Assembly: GCF_023631325.1 (NCBI RefSeq)
Contig: NZ_JALQDG010000011.1
Span: 62,001 to 126,000 of the forward strand
DNA: 64,000 bases
Direction: 5' to 3'
Origin: Caballeronia sp. INDeC2
Lineage (GTDB): Bacteria > Pseudomonadota > Gammaproteobacteria > Burkholderiales > Burkholderiaceae
The notes under the pieces are model-generated. The model worked only from the letters and a program-made list of their open reading frames with translations, ran no database searches and was not told the DNA's origin. Below, piece after piece: positions 29,326 to 42,372 of the stretch; position 1 is the stretch's first letter, and the number at the start of each line of letters is the position of its first letter. A program made the position numbers and the translations under genes.

Positions 29326-30177
29326 CTACTTTGCGTCGTCGAGGCCGGCGAGCGCGCGCAGTTCCGCCTCGTCGAAGCCCGCGTCGCGGCGCGCCTCGAA
29401 GTTGAACGGGCCGCGCAGCTTCGGCGCGTGATACTGCCCGGCGAGGCGCTCGTAAGTCGTGTGCGGATCGAGACCTTGGCCATCGCACAGGAAGCGGAAC
29501 CAGCGATTGCCGATCAGCACGTGGCCGATTTCGTCGCGCAAGATCACGTCGAGAATCGCGGCCGACGCGTGGTCGCCCGCCTGCGCGAGGCGCTTGCGTA
29601 TCGGCGGCGATGCGTCGAGCCCGCGAGCTTCCAGCGTGCGCGGCACGAGCGCCATGCGGGCGAGCACGTCGCCGCGCGTGCGCTGCGCCATGTCCCACAG
29701 GCCGTCGTGCGCCGGGAAATCGCCATAGGCATGACCGAATTCGGCCAGCCGCGCGTTGAGCAGCGAAAAGTGATGCGCCTCCTCCGCCGCCACTTTCAAC
29801 CAGTCGAGATAAAAGTCCTGCGGCATCGACGGAAATCGCCAGACGGCGTCGAGCGCGAGATTGATCGCATTGAATTCGATGTGCGCGAGCGCATGCACCA
29901 GCACGGCGCGACCCGCATCCGATTGCATGCTGCGACGCTTCAGCGACGACGGCTCGACGAGCGCCGGACGCGCCGGCCGGCCGGGCAGATCGGCGGGTTC
30001 GTCGAGCGTGAGTTGCGGATCGATTCGCGACCGTTCCTCGCGCGCCGCTTCGTACAGCGCGCTGGCGCGCGCCGCTTTCGTCGCGGGTTCGCGCTCGCGC
30101 AGGATGGCGAGCGCCGCGAGGCGCGCACAGGCGTCGGCATCGGCATGAGCTTCGGCGGGGATCACAGGGTCTTGCAT
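29326..30177 (-). CDS. DUF455 ferritin-like di-iron protein
   Basis: The 283-residue helical protein has paired carboxylate/His motifs: HIEFNAINLALD, AAEEAHHFSLL and ILRDEIGHVLIGNRWF. These are the ligands of a ferritin-like di-iron site of the DUF455 family, related in fold to the tRNA hydroxylase MiaE; the substrate is not established. It lies upstream of the alpha/beta hydrolase on the same strand, with 56 bases between its stop and the provisional start. Confidence 0.85.
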   Translation of the reverse strand: MQDPVIPAEAHADADACARLAALAILREREPATKAARASALYEAAREERSRIDPQLTLDEPADLPGRPARPALVEPSSLKRRSMQSDAGRAVLVHALAHIEFNAINLALDAVWRFPSMPQDFYLDWLKVAAEEAHHFSLLNARLAEFGHAYGDFPAHDGLWDMAQRTRGDVLARMALVPRTLEARGLDASPPIRKRLAQAGDHASAAILDVILRDEIGHVLIGNRWFRFLCDGQGLDPHTTYERLAGQYHAPKLRGPFNFEARRDAGFDEAELRALAGLDDAK

Positions 30178-30404
30178 CGGACTATCTCGAAAACAGGCAT
30201 CGAACGGCGCGGTCCAGCGGACGCTTACGGCAAACAGCTAAAATGGTAATCCCGGCTCACGCCGCGCATCGCGTAACAATCGATGCGGCATCGGCGCGGC
30301 ATCGGCGCAACGAGGACGGCCATGACCGTCGAGCCGCACCGGCAGGCGTGCATTTTAGCGCCGCCAGCGCCCCACCCTTACGACACCACGCCCCAGGAGA
30401 CAAT

Positions 30405-30929
30405 GTGGCCATCTACAAACTCGGCGACGACGCACCGACTATCCACGAAAGCGTGTTTCTCGCGGACACCGCGACCATCATCGGCCGCGTGACGCTCGAG
30501 GAAAACGCGAGCGTCTGGCCCGGCGCGGCGCTGCGCGGCGACAACGAGCCGATCGTCGTCGGACGTGGCAGCAACGTGCAGGAAGGCGCGGTGCTGCACG
30601 CGGATCCCGGCTTTCCTCTGACCATAGAGAACGATGTCACCGTCGGCCATCAGGCGATGCTGCACGGCTGCACGGTCAAGGAAGGCTCGCTGATCGGGAT
30701 TCAGGCCGTGGTCTTGAATGGTGCGGTGATCGGCCGCAACTGTCTGGTTGGCGCGGGCGCCATCGTCACCGAAGGCAAGGTGTTTCCCGACAATACGCTG
30801 ATTCTCGGCGCGCCCGCGAAGGCGGTGCGGGAAATCGGCGAGGCGGATATCGCCCGAATGCGCGCGGCCACGGCGAGTTACGCCGACCGGCGCGAATATT
30901 ACAAGGCGCAGCTCGTGCGCATCGGCTGA
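30405..30929 (+). CDS. Gamma carbonic anhydrase family protein
   Basis: The 174-residue left-handed beta-helix has hexapeptide repeats, including AALRGDNEPIVVGRGSNVQEGAVLHADPGFPLTI and VTVGHQAMLHGCTV, whose histidines match the zinc ligands. The GTG at 30405 is used because CAGGAG lies five bases upstream and the family sequence (VAIYKLGDDAPTIHE) begins exactly there. The in-frame ATG at 30243 would add an Arg/His-rich non-family stretch. The gene is followed by hslO with a 42-base gap. YrdA-type members often lack measurable anhydrase activity. Confidence 0.9.
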   Translation: MAIYKLGDDAPTIHESVFLADTATIIGRVTLEENASVWPGAALRGDNEPIVVGRGSNVQEGAVLHADPGFPLTIENDVTVGHQAMLHGCTVKEGSLIGIQAVVLNGAVIGRNCLVGAGAIVTEGKVFPDNTLILGAPAKAVREIGEADIARMRAATASYADRREYYKAQLVRIG

Positions 30930-30971
30930 GACCCGGACGAACGGGCGAGCCTCCACACCCAAGGAAGAGTT

Positions 30972-31922
30972 GTGAACGACCAGTTGCAGAAATTCATGTT
31001 CAACGCGGCGCCCGTGCGCGGCGAGATCGTCTCATTGCGCCACACGTGGCAGGAAGTGCTCGCGCGCCGCTCGTATCCCGCGGCCGTGCGCAACGTGCTC
31101 GGCGAGATGATGGCCGCGTGCGCGCTGTTGTCCGCGAACCTCAAGTTCAACGGCACGCTCGTCATGCAGATCTACGGCGACGGCCCGGTGAAGATGCTGG
31201 TCGTGCAGTGCGATTCCAGCCTCTCGCTGCGCGCGACCGCGAAGCTTGCAGAAGGGGCCGAGAGCGAGCTCGAGAACGAGATGTCGCTCGCGGAGCTGTT
31301 GAACCGGCACGGGCGCGGGCGCTGCGTCATCACGCTCGATCCGGCCGACAAGAAGCCGGGACAGCAACCGTATCAGGGCATCGTGCCGCTGTCGGGCGAG
31401 CACGGCCCGCTCTCGTCGATGGCCGAGGTGCTGGAGCACTACATGCATCACTCCGAGCAGCTCGACACGCGTCTGTGGCTCGCCGCCGATACCGATCGCG
31501 CCGTCGGCATGCTCCTGCAGAAGCTGCCGGGCGATGGCGGCATCGTTCCGCACCCGGGCGAGCACGACGCGGACACCTGGCAGCGCGTCTGCCATCTCGG
31601 CAGCACGCTTTCGAACGAAGAATTGCTGAAGGAAGAACCGGACACTGTTTTCAAGCGCCTGTTCTGGCAGGAGAACGTGCAGCACTTCGATCCCGCGCCG
31701 GCGCGCTTTCAGTGCACCTGCTCGCGCGAAAAAGTCGGCGGCATGCTCAAGATGCTCGGCCGCGAGGAAGTCGACGGCGTGATCGAGGAGCGCGGCAACG
31801 TCGAAGTGCATTGCGAGTTCTGCAATCAGCGATACGACTTCGACGCCGTCGACGTTGCGCAACTTTTTGTCGCAAAAGAACTCTCACAAGGCGTGAGTCC
31901 GGCGTCGGACCGGCGGCACTGA
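30972..31922 (+). CDS. hslO: Redox-regulated chaperone Hsp33
   Basis: Holdase activated by oxidation and heat. The 316-residue protein keeps the C-terminal zinc switch, with CTC near residues 247-249 and CEFC near 281-284. It also has the N-terminal core (LLSANLKFNGTLVMQIYGDGPVKMLVVQCD). The start at 30972 is GTG; an AAGGAAGAG site lies just before it. Confidence 0.95.
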   Translation: MNDQLQKFMFNAAPVRGEIVSLRHTWQEVLARRSYPAAVRNVLGEMMAACALLSANLKFNGTLVMQIYGDGPVKMLVVQCDSSLSLRATAKLAEGAESELENEMSLAELLNRHGRGRCVITLDPADKKPGQQPYQGIVPLSGEHGPLSSMAEVLEHYMHHSEQLDTRLWLAADTDRAVGMLLQKLPGDGGIVPHPGEHDADTWQRVCHLGSTLSNEELLKEEPDTVFKRLFWQENVQHFDPAPARFQCTCSREKVGGMLKMLGREEVDGVIEERGNVEVHCEFCNQRYDFDAVDVAQLFVAKELSQGVSPASDRRH

Positions 31923-31952
31923 AACGCTGCGAAAGGCTTGTCCAGTGGAGCT

Positions 31953-32002
31953 CGCGCCGAATGGCCGCGGGGGCCAATCGACCCCCGCGGCCATTCGGCG
32001 CG
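31953..32002. repeat. Perfect 21-bp inverted repeat
   Basis: Arms 31953-31973 and 31982-32002 are exact reverse complements, separated by the 8-base loop CCAATCGA. The stem is very GC-rich and would form a stable hairpin in RNA from either strand. No T-run follows on the plus strand, so it is not a classical terminator. It starts 30 bases after hslO. Confidence 0.9.
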
Positions 32003-32086
32003 TCGCCTGCGACATAAGACTCACGACAGACTCCGCAAGCTATGATTGGGGCTCCTGTACAGATGTCGGCCCGCTGGAGGTCGTAT

Positions 32087-32437
32087 ATGAAAACCGCAAC
32101 GCTCAACTGGAAATTGCTGCCGTGCCTTGCCGGCGTCGCGCTCGTCGCCGGCTGCATGATGGATCCGCCCGGCCCTTCGCCGATCTATAGCCGTCTGCCC
32201 GATACGCCGCCCGCGCCCCAGCAGACGTTGACGTCGCAGCAGCAGATGGAACGCTACAACGCCATCGACAAGCAGGCGCTGAACGAATCGCAGCAAGCCG
32301 CTGCCGCGGGCAATGCGGCAAAGACCATGTCGCAGTTTTATGCGCCCGCGCCGGTCTCGGTCTACGGCGGCTATTCGAGCGGCGGCTGGGGCGGTCCGTA
32401 CTGGGGCACCGGCGTCGGATTCGGCACCTGGTGGTGA
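32087..32437 (+). CDS. Putative lipoprotein, Gly/Tyr/Trp-rich tail
   Basis: The 116-residue precursor has the lipoprotein signal MKTATLNWKLLPCLAGVALVAGC, with lipobox VAGC. The mature part has Pro- and Gln-rich stretches (PPAPQQTLTSQQQMERYNAIDKQAL). It ends in a glycine/aromatic tail, YGGYSSGGWGGPYWGTGVGFGTWW. I do not recognise a family. CTGGAGG lies six bases before ATG 32087. It is a separate unit with its own terminator. Confidence 0.78.
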   Translation: MKTATLNWKLLPCLAGVALVAGCMMDPPGPSPIYSRLPDTPPAPQQTLTSQQQMERYNAIDKQALNESQQAAAAGNAAKTMSQFYAPAPVSVYGGYSSGGWGGPYWGTGVGFGTWW

Positions 32438-32460
32438 TCGATCCGGCAACGGGCTGGGCA

Positions 32461-32496
32461 AAAAAAAAGCGCGGTCGATGACCGCGCTATTTTTTT
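32461..32496. terminator. Bidirectional terminator
   Basis: Stem AGCGCGGTC (32468-32476) / GACCGCGCT (32480-32488) with a 3-base loop. It is preceded by eight A and followed by a seven-T run, so it can end both the lipoprotein gene (plus) and ftsB (minus). Confidence 0.9.
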
Positions 32497-32517
32497 GCCG
32501 ACCGAAAAGCCGCCACG

Positions 32518-32988
32518 CTACTGTGCCGCGCCCCCCGACTGCTTCTTCTTCGCTTCGGCTGCTTTTTCCTTCTGCGCCTTCTTGTCCAGATCGCGCAGTT
32601 CCTGCTTCGAACGCGACACCGGATTCGGCACCACCCGCAACGGCGCCGCCGATACCTGACCGCGCGTCGAACCGTTCATGCCCGGCACGTTCGCGGAATT
32701 GACGGGCGCATTCGAATTCGGCGCGACGAACTGAACGAATACCTCGCTGTCCTTCACCATGCCCATCTCGTAGCGTGCGCGCTCTTCCACGGCGGCGGTG
32801 CCGCTTTGCAGGTCCTGCACTTCGCCCTGAACGCGCTCGTTGCGCAATCTCAGGTTCGTGTTCTTATCCGTCTGCTGCGCGAGTTGCTGCTGCAATTCAT
32901 GCACGCGCAGCCAGCCGCCGTGGCCCCACCAGAGCGGGTATTGGATCAGCACCAGCAACAGGATCAGAACGACAGTTACGAGCCGCAT
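32518..32988 (-). CDS. ftsB: Cell division protein FtsB
   Basis: Divisome membrane protein working with FtsL and FtsQ. The 156-residue protein has a membrane helix at residues 3-17 ([18 protein letters not shown]) and a coiled coil ([31 protein letters not shown]). The [19 protein letters not shown] segment is typical of the family. A Lys/Ala/Gln-rich tail makes it longer than the ~103 residues of E. coli FtsB. It lies 114 bases downstream of eno on the same strand, the common eno-ftsB neighbourhood. Confidence 0.92.
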   Translation of the reverse strand: MRLVTVVLILLLVLIQYPLWWGHGGWLRVHELQQQLAQQTDKNTNLRLRNERVQGEVQDLQSGTAAVEERARYEMGMVKDSEVFVQFVAPNSNAPVNSANVPGMNGSTRGQVSAAPLRVVPNPVSRSKQELRDLDKKAQKEKAAEAKKKQSGGAAQ

Positions 32989-33102
32989 TCACGTAGCCGA
33001 AATAAACGCCGCCCGGCGGCAAGGATGCCGTGGGCGGCGGGCTTCAAAAGATGACGCTTCAAAGACGACTAAGCGTCCTTATCGACCAAAGCGGCAAAAG
33101 CT

Positions 33103-37388
<4,286 letters not shown>

Positions 37389-37461
37389 TCATTTTTGCGG
37401 AACGCTGCACCGGCCGTTCGTCAAGTCCCGCGAGCGTGCTCGTGCCCCCTTGAGCGCTTCA

Positions 37462-38283
37462 TCATGACGATGACTCCATCGCTTTAAGCAGGCGCTGCAC
37501 TGCGCGCGCGGTGTCGATCGGGCGCTCCATCGGGAAGAGATGGCTGCCCTCCATCCATTCGATCCGCGAGCCGGCGATGCGCCGCGTCATGCCGAGTCCC
37601 ACTTGCCGCACTTCACGCGAACGCGTCCCCGCGATGAAGCCGACCGGCACCGGCACGCCGTGCGCGACCCGCGCGCCAAGCGTATGCGGCAGCGTGCGGT
37701 AGACCAGATATTCGATGTGCCGATCGAACGCGAGCGCGCGCGAGCCGTTCGCATGCATCTGCGGAATGCCGAAGTCGATGTAGTCGGACAGCATGCGTTC
37801 GTCCCAGCGCGCGAACGCGGGCTTCGACAGAAAATGCCGCCACGCGTCGTCGCGGCTTTCCCACTGCGTGCGGCGCTTTCTGGTCGCCGCCGCGGGCGAC
37901 AGCCGCTCGTCCAGCCCGGTCCATTGCGTGACGCGCAGGAGACTGCTCCTCCAGCCCGCGATCACGGGCGAATCGAGCATCACGACGCCCTTCACCCATT
38001 GCGGACGCTTCAGCGCCGCCATCAACGACAGATAGCCGCCGAGCGAATGCCCGACGAGCCACACCTTCGGATGCGCGCCGTCCGCTTCCCGCCGATAGCG
38101 GCTCATGTCATCGATGAGTTGATCAACGAGATACGGCCAGTCGCGCGTCACCGGAAAGCGCGCGTCATGCCCGATGCGCTCGATGCTGCGAACGTCGTAA
38201 TCGTCGGAGAGCTCCGCGAAAATCGTGCGATAAACCGATGCCGGAAAGCCGTTGGCGTGCGAGAAATGGATGATGTCTTTCAA
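37462..38283 (-). CDS. Alpha/beta hydrolase
   Basis: The 273-residue hydrolase has the oxyanion region IIHFSHANGFPASVYRTIF, the nucleophile elbow VGHSLGGYLSLMAAL, PVGFIAGTRS (acid strand) and GSHLFPMERP with the catalytic His. The TTG at 38283 is taken as the start because the family sequence (LKDIIHFSHANGFP) begins there; the longer open frame lies inside comEC. The gene starts 17 bases past the comEC stop, so it is probably in the same unit. The substrate is unknown. Confidence 0.82.
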   Translation of the reverse strand: MKDIIHFSHANGFPASVYRTIFAELSDDYDVRSIERIGHDARFPVTRDWPYLVDQLIDDMSRYRREADGAHPKVWLVGHSLGGYLSLMAALKRPQWVKGVVMLDSPVIAGWRSSLLRVTQWTGLDERLSPAAATRKRRTQWESRDDAWRHFLSKPAFARWDERMLSDYIDFGIPQMHANGSRALAFDRHIEYLVYRTLPHTLGARVAHGVPVPVGFIAGTRSREVRQVGLGMTRRIAGSRIEWMEGSHLFPMERPIDTARAVQRLLKAMESSS

Positions 38284-38299
38284 GCGTGTCTCTATTCTT

Positions 38300-40783
38300 T
38301 TAGCGCGCCATCCAGTAGCGCGCGTGCGTTTGCCGATAGCGCTCGAGCACGATGTCCGCGCCGATGTCGATGCGCGCCGCGCCGTCGTCGTCGCTGCGCG
38401 AGAGCGCAATCTCGCGCAGCCCGTAACGCGCGAACACGGTCGGGTTCGGATGGTGAAAGCGGTTGCGATAGCCTACCTGAAATATCGCCGCGGACGGCCC
38501 GACAGAATCGAGGAAAGGCTCGGTCGACGACGTCCGGCTGCCGTGATGCGGCGCGATCAGCACGTCGGCGCGCAAGGCGGCGGGCTCACGAGCGATCAGT
38601 GCGCGTTCGACGTCCGCTTCGATATCGGCCGTGAACAGCGCCGCGCGACCCGCCGCGTTCGTCACTTTCAGCACGCACGACTGATGATTCGGCTTTCCCG
38701 AAAGCGGCCCCGGCTCGGGCCACAGCACGCGGAATTCGACACCGTCCCAAGTCCAGCGCTGCCCCGCCGCACAGCGCAGCGTTTGCGCGCCGCGTGCGCG
38801 GGCGTTCGACCACAACGCGTCCGTCGCGGGCAGCGACGCGAGCAACTGGCGCACGGCGATCGACTGCATCACCGCGGGAGCGCCGCCCGCGTGATCCGAA
38901 TCCGAATGGCTGATGACGAGCGCATCGAGCGTGCGAACGCCCGCGGCCTGCAGATAAGGCGCGACGATGCGCTCGCCCGCGTGCGTCGATTCGGGACCGG
39001 GCCCGGCGTCGAACAGCAAGGTATGTCGCGCCGTTTCGACGACGAGCGCCGAGCCTTGCCCGATATCGAGCGCCGTGACGCGAAACGCGCCTTCGGGCGC
39101 GGGATGCGCCGCGGGAGCGAGAAGCGGCAGCCAGGTCAGCGGCGCGGCGAAGCGCAACGGCCAGCCGCGCGGCGCAAGCGCCCACGCGACGCCGATGCAC
39201 GCTGCTGCGAGCGCGAACGCATCCGGCTTCGGCAGAACCCAGAGCGGCGATGGCACTGTTTCAGCAAGGCGCGCGAGTCCATCGCAGAGCACCGAAAGCG
39301 CGGCATGCGCGGCGTGGAGCATCGGCGCATCGAGCGGCGCGGGGAGCATGAGGCCCGCGAGCGTGGCGGGCGTCACGAGCACGCTGATCCACGGTATCGC
39401 GAACGCATTCGCGAGCGGACCGAGCAACGGAATCTGCGAGAACCAGTAGACGGTGAGCGGCGCGAGCGCGATCGTCACCGCGTATTGCACGCGCATGCTC
39501 GATGCGATGTGACGCCGAATTCGACCATGAAGCCGCGCGATGTCAGGACGCAGCGTCCACTTGGCCGAGTGCGCCGGACGCTGGCCGACTTCGCTCGGAT
39601 CGACGCGATCCCACTGATCGATGTCGTCGTGCTCTTCCGCCTGCGCGCGCGACTCCGCTCGCCCCGCCGACGCGATCGCGTGCAGGATCGCCGCCACGGC
39701 GCAGAACGACAGCCAGAATCCCGGCGATGTCACCGCCCACGGATCGGAGATCAGCACGATCGCGAGCGCCCACGAAAGCACGAGCGACGACGCCGGCCGT
39801 CGCCCCCAAAGAAACGCGACGGCGAAGATCAGCAGCATCAAGAGCGTGCGTTGCGCCGGCACGTTGAATCCGGCGAGCGCGGCATAGCAGGCGGCGAACA
39901 CGGCGGCACCGGCGGCCGCGACCTTGGGGGCCGCCGCGATCAAGGGCGCTGGCACGCCACGCAATCTCAAGCGCTTCCAAACGAAGCCGCAGACCAACGC
40001 CGCCAGTCCCGCGACGAAGCCGATGTGCAATCCCGATATCGCGACGAGATGACTCGTGCCGGTTGCGCGCATGACGGCCCAGTCGGCATCGCTGACCGCG
40101 TCCTGCGCGCCCACCGCGAGCGCGACGATGATCCCGCGATGCGGCGCCTGCCCAAGCACGCTTTCGATGCGATCGCGCGCGCGGGCACGCAGACGGTCGA
40201 TCATCAGACGCGGTCCAGCCGCATCGGGAGTCAGGCGCCGCGGCGCACGCGCAGCCGACACGGAGCCCGTCGCGCGAATGCCGTGTTCGAGCAGGGTCGC
40301 TTCGGCATCGCGCAGGCCGAAGTTCGCGTTGGCGTGCGCGCGCTTCAGACGCGCGGTCAGCGTCCATCGCTCGCCAGCGCGGAGCGTCGCGCGATCGGGC
40401 GACATCCAGAGCAACCGCACGATGCGCGGAAAGTCATGCAGACCCGCACTGTTCGCTTCGACTTCGAAGAGAAGGCGCGTGCCGTCCGCCTGTTGCTCGG
40501 GAAGCCCGCGCACGAAACCCGTCAGCTCGATGTCGCGTTGCTCGTATGCGGCAGGCAACTGCTCGCGCAACCGGACTTCGGCGCGCATCGCGGCGGACGC
40601 GAAGCCGAGCACGCAAGCGCCGATCGCGAAGCTCGCGATACGCACACGCGGCCTCATCGCGCCGAGCGTCATCGCAACGACGAACGCCGCGCAGACTGCG
40701 AACCACACGATTGCATCCGGCAAGCGAGCCTGCTGCTGCAATCCCCACACGCCCAGCGCAAATCCCAGCAGAATCGCCCGCAC
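38300..40783 (-). CDS. comEC: DNA internalization protein ComEC/Rec2
   Basis: Inner-membrane channel for single-stranded DNA uptake in natural transformation. The 827-residue protein has an N-terminal DUF4131 region with two to three helices and a central multi-helix Competence domain (HLVAISGLHIGFVAGLAALV). The C-terminal metallo-beta-lactamase domain has ALVISHSDSDHAGGAPAV, LIAPHHGSRTSS and a GQGSALVVE start. The gene is intact. It lies between the TatD gene and the alpha/beta hydrolase, all on the same strand. Confidence 0.93.
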   Translation of the reverse strand: MRAILLGFALGVWGLQQQARLPDAIVWFAVCAAFVVAMTLGAMRPRVRIASFAIGACVLGFASAAMRAEVRLREQLPAAYEQRDIELTGFVRGLPEQQADGTRLLFEVEANSAGLHDFPRIVRLLWMSPDRATLRAGERWTLTARLKRAHANANFGLRDAEATLLEHGIRATGSVSAARAPRRLTPDAAGPRLMIDRLRARARDRIESVLGQAPHRGIIVALAVGAQDAVSDADWAVMRATGTSHLVAISGLHIGFVAGLAALVCGFVWKRLRLRGVPAPLIAAAPKVAAAGAAVFAACYAALAGFNVPAQRTLLMLLIFAVAFLWGRRPASSLVLSWALAIVLISDPWAVTSPGFWLSFCAVAAILHAIASAGRAESRAQAEEHDDIDQWDRVDPSEVGQRPAHSAKWTLRPDIARLHGRIRRHIASSMRVQYAVTIALAPLTVYWFSQIPLLGPLANAFAIPWISVLVTPATLAGLMLPAPLDAPMLHAAHAALSVLCDGLARLAETVPSPLWVLPKPDAFALAAACIGVAWALAPRGWPLRFAAPLTWLPLLAPAAHPAPEGAFRVTALDIGQGSALVVETARHTLLFDAGPGPESTHAGERIVAPYLQAAGVRTLDALVISHSDSDHAGGAPAVMQSIAVRQLLASLPATDALWSNARARGAQTLRCAAGQRWTWDGVEFRVLWPEPGPLSGKPNHQSCVLKVTNAAGRAALFTADIEADVERALIAREPAALRADVLIAPHHGSRTSSTEPFLDSVGPSAAIFQVGYRNRFHHPNPTVFARYGLREIALSRSDDDGAARIDIGADIVLERYRQTHARYWMAR

Positions 40784-40847
40784 TTCTTCCTCTTCGTTCT
40801 CGTTGCCGCAGACGCACGCTCGCAGAGACGCACGTCGATCGAAACGA

Positions 40848-41636
40848 TTATGAAGAGGCGGACGCGAGCCGTGGGAGCGCAGCGTGCGCGTTGGCCGTCG
40901 TGCCTATGGCGAGCGTGCTTTCGTCGATGCCGCGCAACTGCGCGAGCACCTTCGCGATGCGCGCGACCTGCTCCGGCGTATTGCGCTGTTTGTAGCGCCA
41001 CGAAGGCGCGATGTCGGGCGCATCGGTTTCGAGCACGATCGCGTCGAGCGGAAGCTCGGTCGCCAGCCGCCGGATCTGCAGCGCGCGCTCGAACGTGAGG
41101 TTGCCGCCGAAGCCGAGACGCATGCCCTGCGCGATGAACGCTTGCGCCTGCTGGAAACTGCCGTTGAACGCGTGCGCGATGCCGCAATGAATGTCGTGCA
41201 CGCGCAAGCCCTTCAGCACCTTGTCCTGCGACTTGCGCACGTGGCAAATGACCGGCAGGCCGAACTCGCGCGCCAACTTCAACTGCTCGTTGTAGAAGAA
41301 TTGCTGGCGCGCATCGTCGAGCGTCGGCACGAAATAGTCGAGCCCGATTTCGCCGATGCCGACGAACAACGGATCGTCGAGACTCGCTTCGATCTCCTCG
41401 CGCAGCACACGCAGATCGTCTTCATGCGCGCCCGGCGTGAATAGCGGATGAATGCCGAGCGCGTACGCGCCGCCCGCGATGCGATGCGCGAGCGCGCGCA
41501 CCGTCGCGATGTTGCCGCGATCGACGCCCGGAATCACGATGCGCGTCACGCCCGCATCGAGCGCCGCGCCGGCGACGGCATCGCGGTCGGCGTCGAACTC
41601 TCCGGCATCGAGATGACAGTGCGTATCGATCCACAT
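40848..41636 (-). CDS. TatD-family metal-dependent DNase/hydrolase
   Basis: The 262-residue TIM barrel begins MWIDTHCHLDAGEFD (HxH metal ligands). It has GIHP, GEIGLDYF, PVICHVRKSQD, GIAHAFNGSF and LETDAPDIAP, the complete set of TatD ligands. E. coli TatD has 3'-5' exonuclease activity; the exact role here is unproven. It ends 64 bases before comEC and may be cotranscribed with it. Confidence 0.93.
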   Translation of the reverse strand: MWIDTHCHLDAGEFDADRDAVAGAALDAGVTRIVIPGVDRGNIATVRALAHRIAGGAYALGIHPLFTPGAHEDDLRVLREEIEASLDDPLFVGIGEIGLDYFVPTLDDARQQFFYNEQLKLAREFGLPVICHVRKSQDKVLKGLRVHDIHCGIAHAFNGSFQQAQAFIAQGMRLGFGGNLTFERALQIRRLATELPLDAIVLETDAPDIAPSWRYKQRNTPEQVARIAKVLAQLRGIDESTLAIGTTANAHAALPRLASASS

Positions 41637-41658
41637 GACGCCTCCGCGCAGGAACGCG

Positions 41659-42372
41659 TTATACCGGGACCGGCGGCTCTTCGTGCAGCACGCCGTCGCG
41701 CAGGCGCATGATGCGGTCGCAGCGCGCGGCGAGATCGGGATCGTGCGTGACGATCACGAAGCTCGTTTCGAGCGTCTGCGACAGCTCCAGCATCAGGTTG
41801 AAGACGGTGTCGGCGGTGCCGCCGTCGAGATTGCCGGTGGGTTCGTCGGCGAGCACGCACGCCGGACGCGTGACGAGCGCGCGCGCGATCGCCACACGCT
41901 GCCGTTCGCCGCCCGACAATTCGCCCGGCCGATGCTTCGCGCGATGCCCGATGCCCACGCGTTCCAGCATCTCCTGCGCCTGCCGGCGCGCGTCGTCTTC
42001 GGCCATGCGGCGGATGCGCAGCGGCATCGCGACGTTATCGAGCGCCGTGAATTCCGGCAGCAGATGATGGAACTGATACACGAAGCCGAGCGCGCGGTTG
42101 CGCAACTCGTTGCGCTCCTTCTCCTTCAGCTCGGTGAACGGCTTGCCGAGCAGCGACACCTTGCCTGCGCTCGGCTCGTCCAGCCCGCCGAGCACATGCA
42201 AGAGCGTGCTCTTGCCCGAACCCGACGCGCCGACGATCGCGAGCTTCTCGCCGCGCAGCACGTCGAGCTGCGCGTTGTCGAGCACCTGCACGTTGAAGCC
42301 GCCCTGCACGAACGTCTTCGAAATGGCCGATGCCTGCAGAACCAGATTGTTGGCCGGAATCAGATCACTCAT
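41659..42372 (-). CDS. lolD: Lipoprotein-releasing ABC transporter ATP-binding protein
   Basis: ATPase of the Lol system that hands outer-membrane lipoproteins to LolA. The 237-residue protein has Walker [14 protein letters not shown]-loop [17 protein letters not shown], signature [15 protein letters not shown], Walker [13 protein letters not shown] and the H-loop VTHDPDLA. The ATG at 42372 overlaps the end of lolC by eight bases; the longer upstream frame is part of lolC in another phase. Confidence 0.95.
   Translation of the reverse strand: MSDLIPANNLVLQASAISKTFVQGGFNVQVLDNAQLDVLRGEKLAIVGASGSGKSTLLHVLGGLDEPSAGKVSLLGKPFTELKEKERNELRNRALGFVYQFHHLLPEFTALDNVAMPLRIRRMAEDDARRQAQEMLERVGIGHRAKHRPGELSGGERQRVAIARALVTRPACVLADEPTGNLDGGTADTVFNLMLELSQTLETSFVIVTHDPDLAARCDRIMRLRDGVLHEEPPVPV

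Noticed and set aside
29270..29698. N-terminal extension of the alpha/beta hydrolase into the DUF455 gene
   Set aside because: The extension is almost all Arg, Ala and Gly, typical of a shadow of the DUF455 gene in another frame.
30243..30404. Upstream ATG for the gamma carbonic anhydrase
   Set aside because: Would add 54 non-family residues and has no ribosome site; GTG 30405 has CAGGAG and starts at the family N-terminus.
38252..41098. 948-codon open frame on the plus strand opposite comEC and TatD
   Set aside because: Arg/Ala/His-rich composition and no motifs. The opposite strand has clear ComEC and TatD motifs. Long antisense frames are expected at this GC content.
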